From Cyclobacterium salsum (lineage in GTDB: Bacteria; Bacteroidota; Bacteroidia; Cytophagales; Cyclobacteriaceae): 64,000 nucleotides of DNA. Under the pieces are notes generated by a model. It saw nothing but the letters and a program-made list of their open reading frames with translations, did not search any database and was not told the origin of the DNA. Of the stretch, positions 53,691-61,295 are shown one piece after another (position 1 is the first letter of the stretch; every line of letters starts with the position of its first letter). The stretch covers positions 62,001 to 126,000 of the forward strand of contig NZ_WNKG01000008.1 in NCBI RefSeq assembly GCF_010119245.1, given 5' to 3'. The translations under genes and the position numbers were made by a program.

Positions 53691-53779
53691 CAAGCCCGAA
53701 TGGGCTTGAACATCAATAGCCATGGGTGCCAACCCGTGGCCAAAAAAACGCAATACACCCGGAACCCCGGTAGGGGTTC
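53691..53779. repeat. REP-like composite block B
   Basis: Three palindromes in fixed order: CAAGCCC-GAAT-GGGCTTG (53691-53708), CCATGGGT-GCCA-ACCCGTGG (53720-53739, one T-G pair) and GAACCCC-GGTA-GGGGTTC (53762-53779). The linker between the last two contains CAAAAAAACGCAATAC. Copies of the same trio occur at 54434-54522 (degraded) and 54800-54888. Block B sits between the IS right end and the Y1 transposase gene. Confidence 0.8.
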
Positions 53780-53875
53780 AATATGGACGTGCATCATAAT
53801 GCTATAAAAATTGGCTAATTTGATTGAGATTTTTTATATATTGTTATAACGATTTTCCATAAAACCCTATATCCT

Positions 53876-54322
53876 ATGTCGTCTTATATTCAATCAATTC
53901 ATCATATCATATTTACTCCTTATAAAAGACAACCAATACTTACAAAAGAAAAAAGACCTGAATTGTTTAAATATGTAACTGGCATTCTCAAAGAAAAAAA
54001 ATGTCACCTTTACCAAATTAATGGTGTCGAAGATCATATTCACATATTGACACATATTCATCCTACAGTCGCACTTTCCAACTTGGTAAAGGATATAAAA
54101 ATAGCTTCAGGAAAAATGATCAAAAAAGAAGGACTGTTTAAAAAATTTCAGGGATGGCAGAATGGATATGGAGGCTTTACACATTCTTTCAAGGAAAAAG
54201 AAAGATTGGTATTATATATCATCAAACAGGAAGAACACCATAAAAAGGTTTCTTTTCTTGAAGAGTTCATTCGTATCCTGGAAGAGAACGGAGTTGAATA
54301 CGACCCAAAATATTTGGATTGA
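53876..54322 (+). CDS. IS200-like / REP-associated Y1 transposase (TnpA)
   Basis: 148 residues, single domain. HUH motif: VEDHIHILTHI; catalytic Tyr in LYIIKQEEHHKK, the usual Y-x-x-x-Q-E-E-H-H helix; conserved LVKDIKIASGKMI and WQNGYGGFTHS between them. Y1 enzymes cut single-stranded DNA at hairpins and include both IS200/IS605 transposases and the domesticated RAYT proteins that mobilise REP palindromes. The gene is flanked by direct copies of the same palindrome trio (blocks B and C), which favours the RAYT/REP interpretation. No IS605-type TnpB gene is present. Upstream is an AT-rich leader. The frame looks intact. Confidence 0.85.
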   Translation: MSSYIQSIHHIIFTPYKRQPILTKEKRPELFKYVTGILKEKKCHLYQINGVEDHIHILTHIHPTVALSNLVKDIKIASGKMIKKEGLFKKFQGWQNGYGGFTHSFKEKERLVLYIIKQEEHHKKVSFLEEFIRILEENGVEYDPKYLD

Positions 54323-54433
54323 TGTGTTTTTTCCTATACCATTTATTTTTTAAATTGATATCCCTTAGCCAAGAAAAGATTGATTTCGTAATTTGATAAA
54401 TCAATTATTGAAGCTTCATTTCTGTCGAGCACC

Positions 54434-54522
54434 CAAGCCCGAATGGGCTTGAATATTACTAGCTTTGAGTGCCGACCCATGTGACAAAATAACGCCCTAC
54501 ACCCGGAACTCCGGCCGGGTTC
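54434..54522. repeat. REP-like composite block C
   Basis: A worn copy of block B in the same orientation: CAAGCCC-GAAT-GGGCTTG intact at 54434-54451; the second palindrome decayed (CTTTGAGTGCCGACCCATG); the third changed to GAACTCCGGCCGGGTTC (54506-54522). With block B it brackets the transposase gene in direct orientation. Confidence 0.7.
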
Positions 54523-54660
54523 AATATAAAAGCGCACCTTAAACCCAGGACCGCAAAAAAACGAAATCCGTACTTATAAACTTGGACCAAGCCCACAGGA
54601 ATGGATGCGATCAAAAAAGAATTTAAACTCTTCATCCCTAACACAATCACGGATCATATT

Positions 54661-54888
54661 CAACTCCTCCAGAGTTGGGGAACCTCAACACTACCCTCAC
54701 CCCGCCTTGCCAGGCGAGGCGAGTCCAATGATTTTCAGCCCCTACCGGGGCTGCCATTACGAATTTCAATTTTCATAACGATTAATGTGTTCGAATACAA
54801 AAGCCCGAATGGGCTTGAATATTACTAGCCATGGGTGCCGACCCGTGGTCAAAAAAACGCAATACATCCGGAACTCCGACAGGGGTTC
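54661..54888. repeat. REP-like composite block D (full-length unit)
   Basis: The most complete copy. In order: CAACTCC-TCC-AGAGTTG (54661-54677), CCCCGCC-TTGCCA-GGCGAGG (54700-54719), CAGCCCC-TACC-GGGGCTG (54736-54753), AAGCCC-GAAT-GGGCTT (54801-54816), CCATGGGT-GCCG-ACCCGTGG (54829-54848) and GAACTCC-GACA-GGGGTTC (54871-54888). It aligns to block A over its left half and to block B over its right half, so the complete unit is about 230 bp and contains six hairpins. Confidence 0.78.
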
Positions 54889-54978
54889 AACATAGGCATG
54901 CCACCAAGCCCCATGGACAGGTAAAATGGGGAAAACAACCTTAAAAGTGGAGCGGTGGGTAATAAATTTTACGTAATC

Positions 54979-55026
54979 AGGATTGCAAATCCTAACTATC
55001 TGAGGTTCGGAATTGCAAATTCCGAA
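54979..55026. repeat. Second palindromic repeat family, copy 1
   Basis: Two palindromes centred on GCA: AGGATT-GCA-AATCCT (54979-54993) and 9-bp arms TTCGGAATT around GCA (55006-55026), 12 bases apart, followed by CAGCACG. The same pair recurs twice at 55803-55921. It differs in sequence and layout from the REP-like blocks. Apart from this and block D, the gap 54323-55260 shows no gene. Confidence 0.75.
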
Positions 55027-55260
55027 CAGCACGTACATTTCGGCCGAACGGAGTCGATGCCCAGCCAGCACAATCCAAACAAGCCATTATACCATCAAGT
55101 AAGTACACCATTAACAAAATCAGCACATCGATTCATCAGCAAATCAACCAATCGAATCATCAGACCATTCTATCATTCAGCCATCGAGATGCCATATTAT
55201 ATCCGCAAATTATTATACGGAACAGTTTTTGCACTAATTCAATAAAAAAAATAAAAAGAA

Positions 55261-55539
55261 ATGGATAACAGGGAAAAATTAGAGAAAATGGATCGGGCTT
55301 TGAGGATGTTGGAAGACCTTAAGAATAGCCAGGTTGCCATGGTAGAAAAGTCGTCCAAACTGCAGATGGATGCGATGGAATTCAATTTCTCGGAAATGGA
55401 AAAAAATATGGGAAATTTATTCTCCACATTTAATGAGTCTCTGGACATAATTAATACGGAGTTGGAGCGCTTTGAAATCAAACGAAATCAATTCGAAATG
55501 AAACACGGATTGGATAAGGAGGAAGGCTTAGATTCCTAA
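55261..55539 (+). CDS. Small coiled-coil protein, unknown function
   Basis: 92 residues, strongly charged and helical throughout: MDNREKLEKMDRALRMLEDL, then METEF-like heptads in EFNFSEMEKNMGNLFSTF and LERFEIKRNQFEMKH. No signal peptide, no family recognised. An A/G-rich leader with a possible ribosome-binding site precedes the ATG. It sits alone between two repeat blocks. The amphipathic heptad periodicity and the absence of stops support a real gene, but shortness leaves doubt. Confidence 0.5.
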   Translation: MDNREKLEKMDRALRMLEDLKNSQVAMVEKSSKLQMDAMEFNFSEMEKNMGNLFSTFNESLDIINTELERFEIKRNQFEMKHGLDKEEGLDS

Positions 55540-55802
55540 GTTCCCAACTAAGAATAAATAGAAGCTTGGTGAAAAATGGCTGATAGGTCGACCTTAAGAC
55601 ATCCTACCCCTTGCCCTTACATAATTGTTTTCATGCAAGTGAATGGATGTCAAATCCGGATTGGGTTAATTGTTTAATTTTTTAGGCCTTTGGCATTTAG
55701 CCATCAGCAATTGGCTTATATACTTTTTCCATTTTAGTCGATAGTCGGATTGGTCTATAGGTTTGTTGGCTAGGTTTCCTATGAAAATTTCACTTACCAA
55801 AG

Positions 55803-55962
55803 CAGGGTTGCAAACCCTGTTTATCTGAGGTTCGGAATTGCAAATCCCGAACAGCACGAAAAAATATACGATCGCAGGATTGCAAATCCTGCTTATCCAA
55901 ACTCGGCATTTCAAATTCCGAACAGCACGTTCGCCTGGGCCGGGCAGACTCGAAGCCCAGGC
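55803..55962. repeat. Second palindromic repeat family, copies 2 and 3
   Basis: CAGGGTT-GCA-AACCCTG (55803-55819) with the TTCGGAATT/GCA/AATCCCGAA palindrome (55831-55851), then GCAGGATT-GCA-AATCCTGC (55874-55892) with a worn TCGGCATTTCAAATTCCGA (55903-55921), each followed by CAGCACG. A longer hairpin GCCTGGG...CCCAGGC (55933-55939 with 55956-55962) closes the block, and a worn version follows copy 1 at about 55042. The rest of 55540-56011 holds nothing else visible. Confidence 0.75.
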
Positions 55963-56011
55963 ATCACAATCCAATCATACCATCATACCATCGCATATTC
56001 CTACCATCAAA

Positions 56012-56039
56012 TTGTTCGCCAGCGAACAAAGGTGTTCGG
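56012..56039 (+). promoter_or_regulatory. Activator-type half-sites upstream of ATPase-TolC operon
   Basis: The best copy of the element: TTGTTCGC (56012-56019) and GCGAACAA (56022-56029) are perfect inverted arms with a 2-base spacer, followed after 2 bases by GTGTTCGG (56032-56039). GCGAACAA starts 79 bp before TGGCAC at 56101. It lies directly beyond the repeat block, so the operon retains its own control region. Confidence 0.65.
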
Positions 56040-56100
56040 GTAAAGCAATGTTAGATCCGTCAAAAAACCCCCTAATCATTCATTTTAGGCTTCTTTTTTA

Positions 56101-56116
56101 TGGCACGGAAGTAGAA
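56101..56116 (+). promoter_or_regulatory. Sigma-54-like promoter, ATPase-TolC operon
   Basis: TGGCAC (56101-56106), N5, TAGAA (56112-56116), identical in both halves to the element at 46655. The first G beyond the spacer-T matches the -13 G of sigma-54 promoters. The ATG at 56163 is 47 bases on. Confidence 0.5.
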
Positions 56117-56162
56117 ATAACTACTGACATCGGGTGAGTACCCTGGACATCAAAGCAAATTC

Positions 56163-56837
56163 ATGATACAGTTAAAAGAAATCGACAAATTTATAGAATC
56201 CAGGTTCCAGCGGATCTTTATATTAAAGGGCATTCACCTTCAAATAAACCAGGGGGAATTCATCACCTTAATGGGGCCTTCAGGGGTAGGAAAGTCCACC
56301 TTGCTAAACATTATCGGTCTTCTGGACGAAGAATACGAGGGGGCCTATTTTTTTGATGGCACGGCCATCGCTTCCATGAGAGACAAGCAGCGGACTGCGC
56401 TTCATAAATCCGAATTTGGATATATTTTCCAGGCCTATCACCTGATAGATGAGCTAACGGTGTATGAAAATATCGAAACACCATTGCTCTATCGAAACGT
56501 TTCCTCTTCGGAAAGGAAGGGAATCGTGGCGGGTCTTTTAGACCGTTTCAATATGGTAGCGAAAAAGGACCTCTTTCCGGAACAGTTGTCCGGTGGCCAG
56601 CAGCAGTTGGTAGGTGTTGCAAGGGCCATTGCTGGTAAACCCCGGGTGTTATTGGCAGACGAACCAACCGGGAACCTCCATTCGGCTCAGGCAAGAGAAA
56701 TCATGGAAGTGTTCAGGGAACTTAACCAGGAAGGCACTACCATCATCCAGGCTACCCATGCCAGGGAAAATGCGGATTACGGAAACCGCTTAATCGAAAT
56801 GTTAGACGGGAAAATTGCTCATGATATCAAACTTTAA
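56163..56837 (+). CDS. ABC transporter ATP-binding protein (LolD/MacB type)
   Basis: 224 residues. Walker A GPSGVGKSTLL (about 38-48), Q-loop FQAYHL, signature LSGGQQQLVGVARAI, Walker B VLLADEPTGNL, H-loop THA. Two departures stand out: the usual R-V-A-I after LSGGQQQ is L-V-G-V, and the D-loop GNLDS is GNLHS. Catalytic Glu and His are kept, so it may still hydrolyse ATP. It most likely energises the two FtsX permeases upstream; a second ATPase at 62640 has the canonical motifs. Overlapping reading frames tie it to the TolC-like gene. Confidence 0.9.
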   Translation: MIQLKEIDKFIESRFQRIFILKGIHLQINQGEFITLMGPSGVGKSTLLNIIGLLDEEYEGAYFFDGTAIASMRDKQRTALHKSEFGYIFQAYHLIDELTVYENIETPLLYRNVSSSERKGIVAGLLDRFNMVAKKDLFPEQLSGGQQQLVGVARAIAGKPRVLLADEPTGNLHSAQAREIMEVFRELNQEGTTIIQATHARENADYGNRLIEMLDGKIAHDIKL

Positions 56838-56838
56838 T

Positions 56839-58179
56839 ATGAAAAATTGGACGCTCCTCACGCTTTTTTTACTTGCGGGGACAAAAGCAGTTCTCGCCCA
56901 GGATACCATCCCCATTACTTTTGACGAAGCAATAGCCATAGGATTGGAGCAGAACCTGGAATATGCAACTCAAAAAAACCAACAAAAAGTGCTCGCCATG
57001 TCCAGGGTAAATGCCCGTTTACGCCACCTGCCATCGGTGAATATCAATACGAATCTCAATCGACAAGTCGGGCAACAGTTTCAACAGGTGGAGGGGCAGC
57101 TAATTGTCACCAACCAGATCAATGACATCCTATCTTCCGGTCTCAATGCCAGAATTCCCGTTTTCCATGGTTTTCAGCGCCTACATGAAACCAAGGCGGC
57201 CGGTTTCTTTGAAGCGGCCGGTGAAAAGGCCCTGGCCCGGGCAAAAGAAGAACTAAGCTTTACCATTGCCCAGCAATACCTTCAGGTGTTATTGGATGAA
57301 CAGCTACACGCCATTGCTACTGAAAACCTGGAAAATCAAAAAAGTCAATTGGCTCAAATCGAAGGCTTTGTTGAAGCCGGACTGCGAACCCTATCCGATC
57401 AGTACAATCAACAGTCTGAAGTCGCCAGATTGGAAACGGTGGCATTGAATGCCAAAATCCAATGGGAAACGGACTTGTGGGCCCTGGCCGAAACCCTACA
57501 ATTCGAATCGAACCGTTTACCGTTGCCTGCCCCGGTACCTCTTAGCCAAAACAACAGCGAGTGGTTAGAGATGGAGCCGCAGGAAGTGTATGAACAAGCC
57601 CTACAGTACCGCAGTGATCTGAAAGAACAGCAACTTCTGGAACAGGGCAACCAGCGTTTGCTGCTCGCTGCCAAGGGCACCATGTATCCGCAGCTGTCTG
57701 CCTTTTTTAACTACAACACTTTTTTCACTTCTTTGGACGAACGAACCATTGGCGATCAGTTACTAATGGTCTATCCGCAACGAATCTTTGGTTTTTCACT
57801 GAGCATCCCGGTCTTTAATAATTTTGACAATAAAACGGCTGTAACCCGTGCGCGGGTGAATAGGATAAACCAGCAATTGGAAAATACGGCACTGGAAAGG
57901 AAAATTTTTCAGGAAGTGAAACTAGCCCTGGAAAATTTCAAGGCGGCCATTCAAACCAGGACCTCCACCGAAATGCAGCTTAAAGCAGCTCAGGAAGCGC
58001 AGAAAGCGATATCAGAACGATTTAGACTCGGGGTAAGTAATTTTGTGGACCTTGCTCAGGCAAACGAACAATTAGTTACCGCCCAATCAGATCATGTACA
58101 GGCAGCCTATACCCTGTTTTTCCAGAAAATAATACTGAAGTATGCCTTAGGCTTGTTGGCAGAGGACCTGCAATCCTAG
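56839..58179 (+). CDS. TolC-like outer-membrane efflux channel
   Basis: About 446 residues from ATG 56839, which lies one base beyond the ATPase stop and opens a signal peptide (LLTLFLLAGTKAVLAQ); an upstream in-frame ATG at 56815 overlaps the ATPase and is less likely. The protein shows TolC architecture: ITFDEAIAIGLEQNL at the start, long helical segments, a first strand-helix repeat around residue 105 and a second at FGFSLSIPVFNN, and a C-terminal QEVKLALENFKAAIQTR helix with FRLGVSNFVDLAQANEQLVTAQ. It forms the outer-membrane duct for the adaptor and permeases. No lipobox is apparent. Confidence 0.9.
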   Translation: MKNWTLLTLFLLAGTKAVLAQDTIPITFDEAIAIGLEQNLEYATQKNQQKVLAMSRVNARLRHLPSVNINTNLNRQVGQQFQQVEGQLIVTNQINDILSSGLNARIPVFHGFQRLHETKAAGFFEAAGEKALARAKEELSFTIAQQYLQVLLDEQLHAIATENLENQKSQLAQIEGFVEAGLRTLSDQYNQQSEVARLETVALNAKIQWETDLWALAETLQFESNRLPLPAPVPLSQNNSEWLEMEPQEVYEQALQYRSDLKEQQLLEQGNQRLLLAAKGTMYPQLSAFFNYNTFFTSLDERTIGDQLLMVYPQRIFGFSLSIPVFNNFDNKTAVTRARVNRINQQLENTALERKIFQEVKLALENFKAAIQTRTSTEMQLKAAQEAQKAISERFRLGVSNFVDLAQANEQLVTAQSDHVQAAYTLFFQKIILKYALGLLAEDLQS

Positions 58180-58237
58180 CGTTGGACGAGATGGATTTGA
58201 TTCTGTTCAGCCAAGAGCATGAATCAATACCAATGCA

Positions 58238-59608
58238 TTAACCTCCTCCTTTTCCCGGACCAAAAAGCAGGGTAAAAGTAGTCATTTCCCCTGGTAAGGA
58301 GGCTACTTCCAGACTGCCCTGATGGAGGTGCATCATTTGGCGGGATATGGCCAGCCCGATGCCACTTCCGGACTTTTTGGTCGTATAAAACGGCACAAAA
58401 ATTCTTTCAGCAGCTTCCGGAACAATGCCTTCCCCATGGTCGGTAACCTGTATCATCGGAATGGCATGGCTGGTTTTTCCGGCCGTCAGGACGATGGTAC
58501 GTTGGGTAGCCTTTTCCATGGCCTCTTTGGCATTTTTTATCAGGTTGATCAAGATCATCTGCACCATCTCCCGGTCGGCACAGACCCGTAAATCGATTGG
58601 GTCACACTGCGATTTCAAGCATATCCCCGAAGCAGAAAGTTCCTTCTTCATGAGTACGCAAACGTGTTCGAAGAGTACACTCACTTTAAAGGATTTGAGT
58701 TTCGGGTGGGGAATATTGGTATAATCGCGGTAGGCATTAACGAAATCGACCAAACCATTACTCCTTTTGGAAATGGTGGCCAGTCCTTCCGACAGGTCCT
58801 GGAAGCTATCATTATTGATGACCATTCCAGGCTTTGCCGGTACCACATCTTCCCTTAAAATGGTCCCCAGGGAATTGGCCAGACTGGCGATAGGGGTCAT
58901 GGAATTCATAATCTCATGCCGCAGTACTTTAGTCAGATTTTGCCAGGCCTTCAATTCGTTTTTCTGTAACTCTGTTTTGATATTCTGAAAGGAAAGCAGG
59001 GTCCAACTCTGACCATCCATTTTGAAGGCAGAAGACTGTACATTCAGGTGCAGGTCGCCATTGATCCTTATGGAAAAAGAACCCCCAGGGGTCAATTCCA
59101 GCACCTTTTTCAGTAATTCTTCGGAAAGTTTACCCAGGTCGTGGATATCTTTGAACTGCGGAATTTGTAAAAGTTGCTTTGCAGCTCCATTGATCACCCC
59201 GATTTTACCCTGGCTTTCAAAGGAAATGATGCCGGTATTAATATGCTGCACCATGATCCGAAGGAACAGCACCTGCTCTTCTTTTTCGGCCCTGGTTTTT
59301 TTGAATGCAGCAATCACCTCATTAAAGGACAAGTTCATCTCCTTAAACGACCTGCCCAATTTGCTGTCCCTGGTAAAGGAAGATGAAAAATCGGAGTATC
59401 GGATAGAGTCCAGAAATCGGGTGATTTTTCTATTGGTGGTATTACAGTAGGAAATCAGGTTTAATGTCTGGATAGTCAGAATGACAGCAGAAAGGATTCC
59501 GGTCAGGAGGGCATTGTCCCCGGATAAATAAAACATACCGACCGTGACGGTTAAAACGATTAAAAGCACCCGGAGCACGATGCCAGCCGAAAATGATCTA
59601 AAGCCCAT
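58238..59608 (-). CDS. Sensor histidine kinase (NtrB-type, two-component)
   Basis: 456 residues. Two N-terminal TM helices (about 9-28, 33-53) and a short cytoplasmic linker with a PAS-like part (GIISFESQGKIGVINGAAKQLL). H-box VLRHEIMNSMTPI holds the phospho-acceptor His near 230. The HATPase domain has N-box NLIKNAKEAM, G1 TDHGEGI and GSGIGLAI. Only a minimal extracytoplasmic loop is visible, so it may sense within the membrane or through the export system. The start overlaps the end of the regulator gene by 11 bases, and the two are cotranscribed, with the regulator first. Confidence 0.92.
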   Translation of the reverse strand: MGFRSFSAGIVLRVLLIVLTVTVGMFYLSGDNALLTGILSAVILTIQTLNLISYCNTTNRKITRFLDSIRYSDFSSSFTRDSKLGRSFKEMNLSFNEVIAAFKKTRAEKEEQVLFLRIMVQHINTGIISFESQGKIGVINGAAKQLLQIPQFKDIHDLGKLSEELLKKVLELTPGGSFSIRINGDLHLNVQSSAFKMDGQSWTLLSFQNIKTELQKNELKAWQNLTKVLRHEIMNSMTPIASLANSLGTILREDVVPAKPGMVINNDSFQDLSEGLATISKRSNGLVDFVNAYRDYTNIPHPKLKSFKVSVLFEHVCVLMKKELSASGICLKSQCDPIDLRVCADREMVQMILINLIKNAKEAMEKATQRTIVLTAGKTSHAIPMIQVTDHGEGIVPEAAERIFVPFYTTKKSGSGIGLAISRQMMHLHQGSLEVASLPGEMTTFTLLFGPGKGGG

Positions 59609-60986
59609 AACGCTCCAATCTACGGTACAGGGAAGAACGGGTAAGCCCTAATTCCTCAGCAGCCCGAGTGATATGCCCGTTGTGTTTTTGCAAGGCCTTT
59701 CGGATCAGGATTTTTTCTACATCCTCAATGTTGAGGTGATCCAGGTTAATGGTTTCCTCCAGTTTTTCCGGCTCCATTTGTTTTTGGATAAACAAGTCTT
59801 CCGGCTGGAGTACACTGCGGTCGGTCATGATCACCGCCCTTTCGATACTGTGCTGCAGTTCCCTGATATTTCCCGGCCAGGAATACTTTTGCATCCTTTT
59901 GATCAGGGCTTCTCCGGCTTTGCGAATATCTTTATGGTATTTTTTGGAATAGATGCCGATAAAATGATTGGCCAGCGGCATGATGTCTTCCAGCCGCTCC
60001 CGGAGCGGGGGAAGGGTGATTTCAATGGTATTGATGCGGTAGAGGAGGTCTTGCCGGAAACTGTTGTCGTACACCATGTTGTGAATGGCCATATTGGTGG
60101 CAGAAATCAGGCGAATATTGATGGGAATGGGCTTATTTGTTCCCACGCGGGTAACCTCCCGGTTTTGAAGCACGGCCAGCAACTTGGATTGTAGCGATAA
60201 AGGAAGGTTTCCAATTTCATCTAGGAAAAGGGTGCCCTTATGAGCCTGCTCAAAGCGTCCCGCCCGGTCTTCCCTGGCATCTGTAAAAGCTCCTTTTTTA
60301 TGGCCAAAAAGTTCGCTTTCAAACAACGTATCGGTGATGGCGCCCAAGTCCACGCCTACAAAAGCCTCCCGATGCCGCCTGGAGTTTCTGTGAATAGCCC
60401 TTGCAACCAGTTCCTTTCCGGTACCGTTTTCTCCCAATATCAAAACATTGGCATCGGTGGCCGCCACCCGGTCAATGGTTTCGAAGACTTTTATCATGGA
60501 GGGACTCAGACCAATGATGTCTTTGTACTTATGGTCCATGTCTTTATAAAACTGCTGTTGCTGGTCCTTCAACTGAGACAGCTCCAACTTCGATTGCCTG
60601 AGTTGTACGGCAGCATTTAGGGTGGCCAACAATTTTTCATTTTCCCAGGGCTTGAGCACAAAATCCGTAGCCCCCTCCTTGATCGCTTTCACGGCGGTAT
60701 TCACATCACCATAAGCGGTGATCAGCACCACTACCGCAGAGGAGTCCAATTCCAGTATCCTATCTAACCAATAAAACCCCTCCTGACCGCTGCTGACATC
60801 CTTGGTAAAATTCATGTCCAATAAAATAACATCATAATGTTCATTTACCATCAGTATAGGAAGCATGCCCGGATTTGTTTCAATGTCTACCTGCCCGAAA
60901 TGTCTTTTTAAAAATATTTTTGCGGCTTTCAACAGGTCCTCATTATCATCCACAATCAGGATCTTTCCGCTTTTTCGTTCGTTCAT
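59598..60986 (-). CDS. NtrC-family sigma-54 response regulator
   Basis: 462 residues. Receiver domain with acidic pair DDN (13-15) and phospho-Asp57 in ILLDMN; AAA+ domain with Walker A GENGTGKE (185-192) and the sigma-54 loop written GAFTDA (232-237) in place of GAFTGA; Fis-type HTH at the end (HITRAAEELGLTRSSLYRRL). Such regulators loop DNA to activate sigma-54 holoenzyme. Three neighbouring operons carry the same candidate enhancer and promoter pairs, so this protein is the natural candidate for their activator. A single half-site at 61052-61059 lies about 66 bases upstream of its own start. It divides the export region, between the TolC and adaptor operons. Confidence 0.93.
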   Translation of the reverse strand: MNERKSGKILIVDDNEDLLKAAKIFLKRHFGQVDIETNPGMLPILMVNEHYDVILLDMNFTKDVSSGQEGFYWLDRILELDSSAVVVLITAYGDVNTAVKAIKEGATDFVLKPWENEKLLATLNAAVQLRQSKLELSQLKDQQQQFYKDMDHKYKDIIGLSPSMIKVFETIDRVAATDANVLILGENGTGKELVARAIHRNSRRHREAFVGVDLGAITDTLFESELFGHKKGAFTDAREDRAGRFEQAHKGTLFLDEIGNLPLSLQSKLLAVLQNREVTRVGTNKPIPINIRLISATNMAIHNMVYDNSFRQDLLYRINTIEITLPPLRERLEDIMPLANHFIGIYSKKYHKDIRKAGEALIKRMQKYSWPGNIRELQHSIERAVIMTDRSVLQPEDLFIQKQMEPEKLEETINLDHLNIEDVEKILIRKALQKHNGHITRAAEELGLTRSSLYRRLERYGL

Positions 60987-61051
60987 ATCTTATCTATTAG
61001 ATAGGCTTTGCCCATTGGGAGAATCCCAAAACCTGTACCGAAAGGAGACAA

Positions 61052-61059
61052 GCGGACAA
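61052..61059 (-). promoter_or_regulatory. Single activator half-site near the regulator gene
   Basis: GCGGACAA at 61052-61059 (TTGTCCGC on the minus strand) equals the half-site in the three candidate enhancers but lacks a matching partner. It lies in the divergent gap between the regulator and adaptor genes and could serve autoregulation. The gap 60987-61295 holds this, the full element at 61158 and the promoter at 61248. Confidence 0.35.
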
Positions 61060-61157
61060 ACTTTTCCCAAAATCGGTCATTCCATGAAATATAAGCTTAT
61101 TTTTCCCAACGTTTTGATTTCGGTTCCAAAAATGAATGGTACCTATACCATACCATT

Positions 61158-61185
61158 TTGGTCGCTAGCGGACAAATTTGTTCGG
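61158..61185 (+). promoter_or_regulatory. Activator-type half-sites upstream of adaptor operon
   Basis: TTGGTCGC (61158-61165), 2 bases, GCGGACAA (61168-61175), 2 bases, TTGTTCGG (61178-61185). The same three elements and spacings as at 46567 and 56012. GCGGACAA starts 80 bp before TGGCAT at 61248. Confidence 0.6.
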
Positions 61186-61247
61186 AAAAAGCGTTCTTAT
61201 TTTCCGGCAATTGGCCAACAGGCTATTATTTCAGGGGTTTTGCCAAT

Positions 61248-61263
61248 GGCATGTTAATTGGCT
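61248..61263 (+). promoter_or_regulatory. Sigma-54-like promoter, adaptor operon
   Basis: TGGCAT (61248-61253), N5, TTGGC (61259-61263). The -12 half is closer to TTGCW than in the other two copies, while the -24 half has T for C. The adaptor ATG follows at 61296. Confidence 0.4.
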
Positions 61264-61295
61264 AAGTCAGGGAGAATAAAAACAGGCTCCAAGAA

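Noticed and set aside
54601-54828. + strand frame across block D
   Set aside because: It runs through palindromic repeats whose sequence explains the openness; no protein pattern.
51802-55962. CRISPR array
   Set aside because: The repeated units are palindromic, variable and without regular unique spacers, and no cas gene is near.
61201-61230. TTGGCCAACAGGC as an alternative sigma-54 -24/-12 element
   Set aside because: No -12 half at the correct distance. The TGGCAT at 61248 has better spacing relative to the half-sites.
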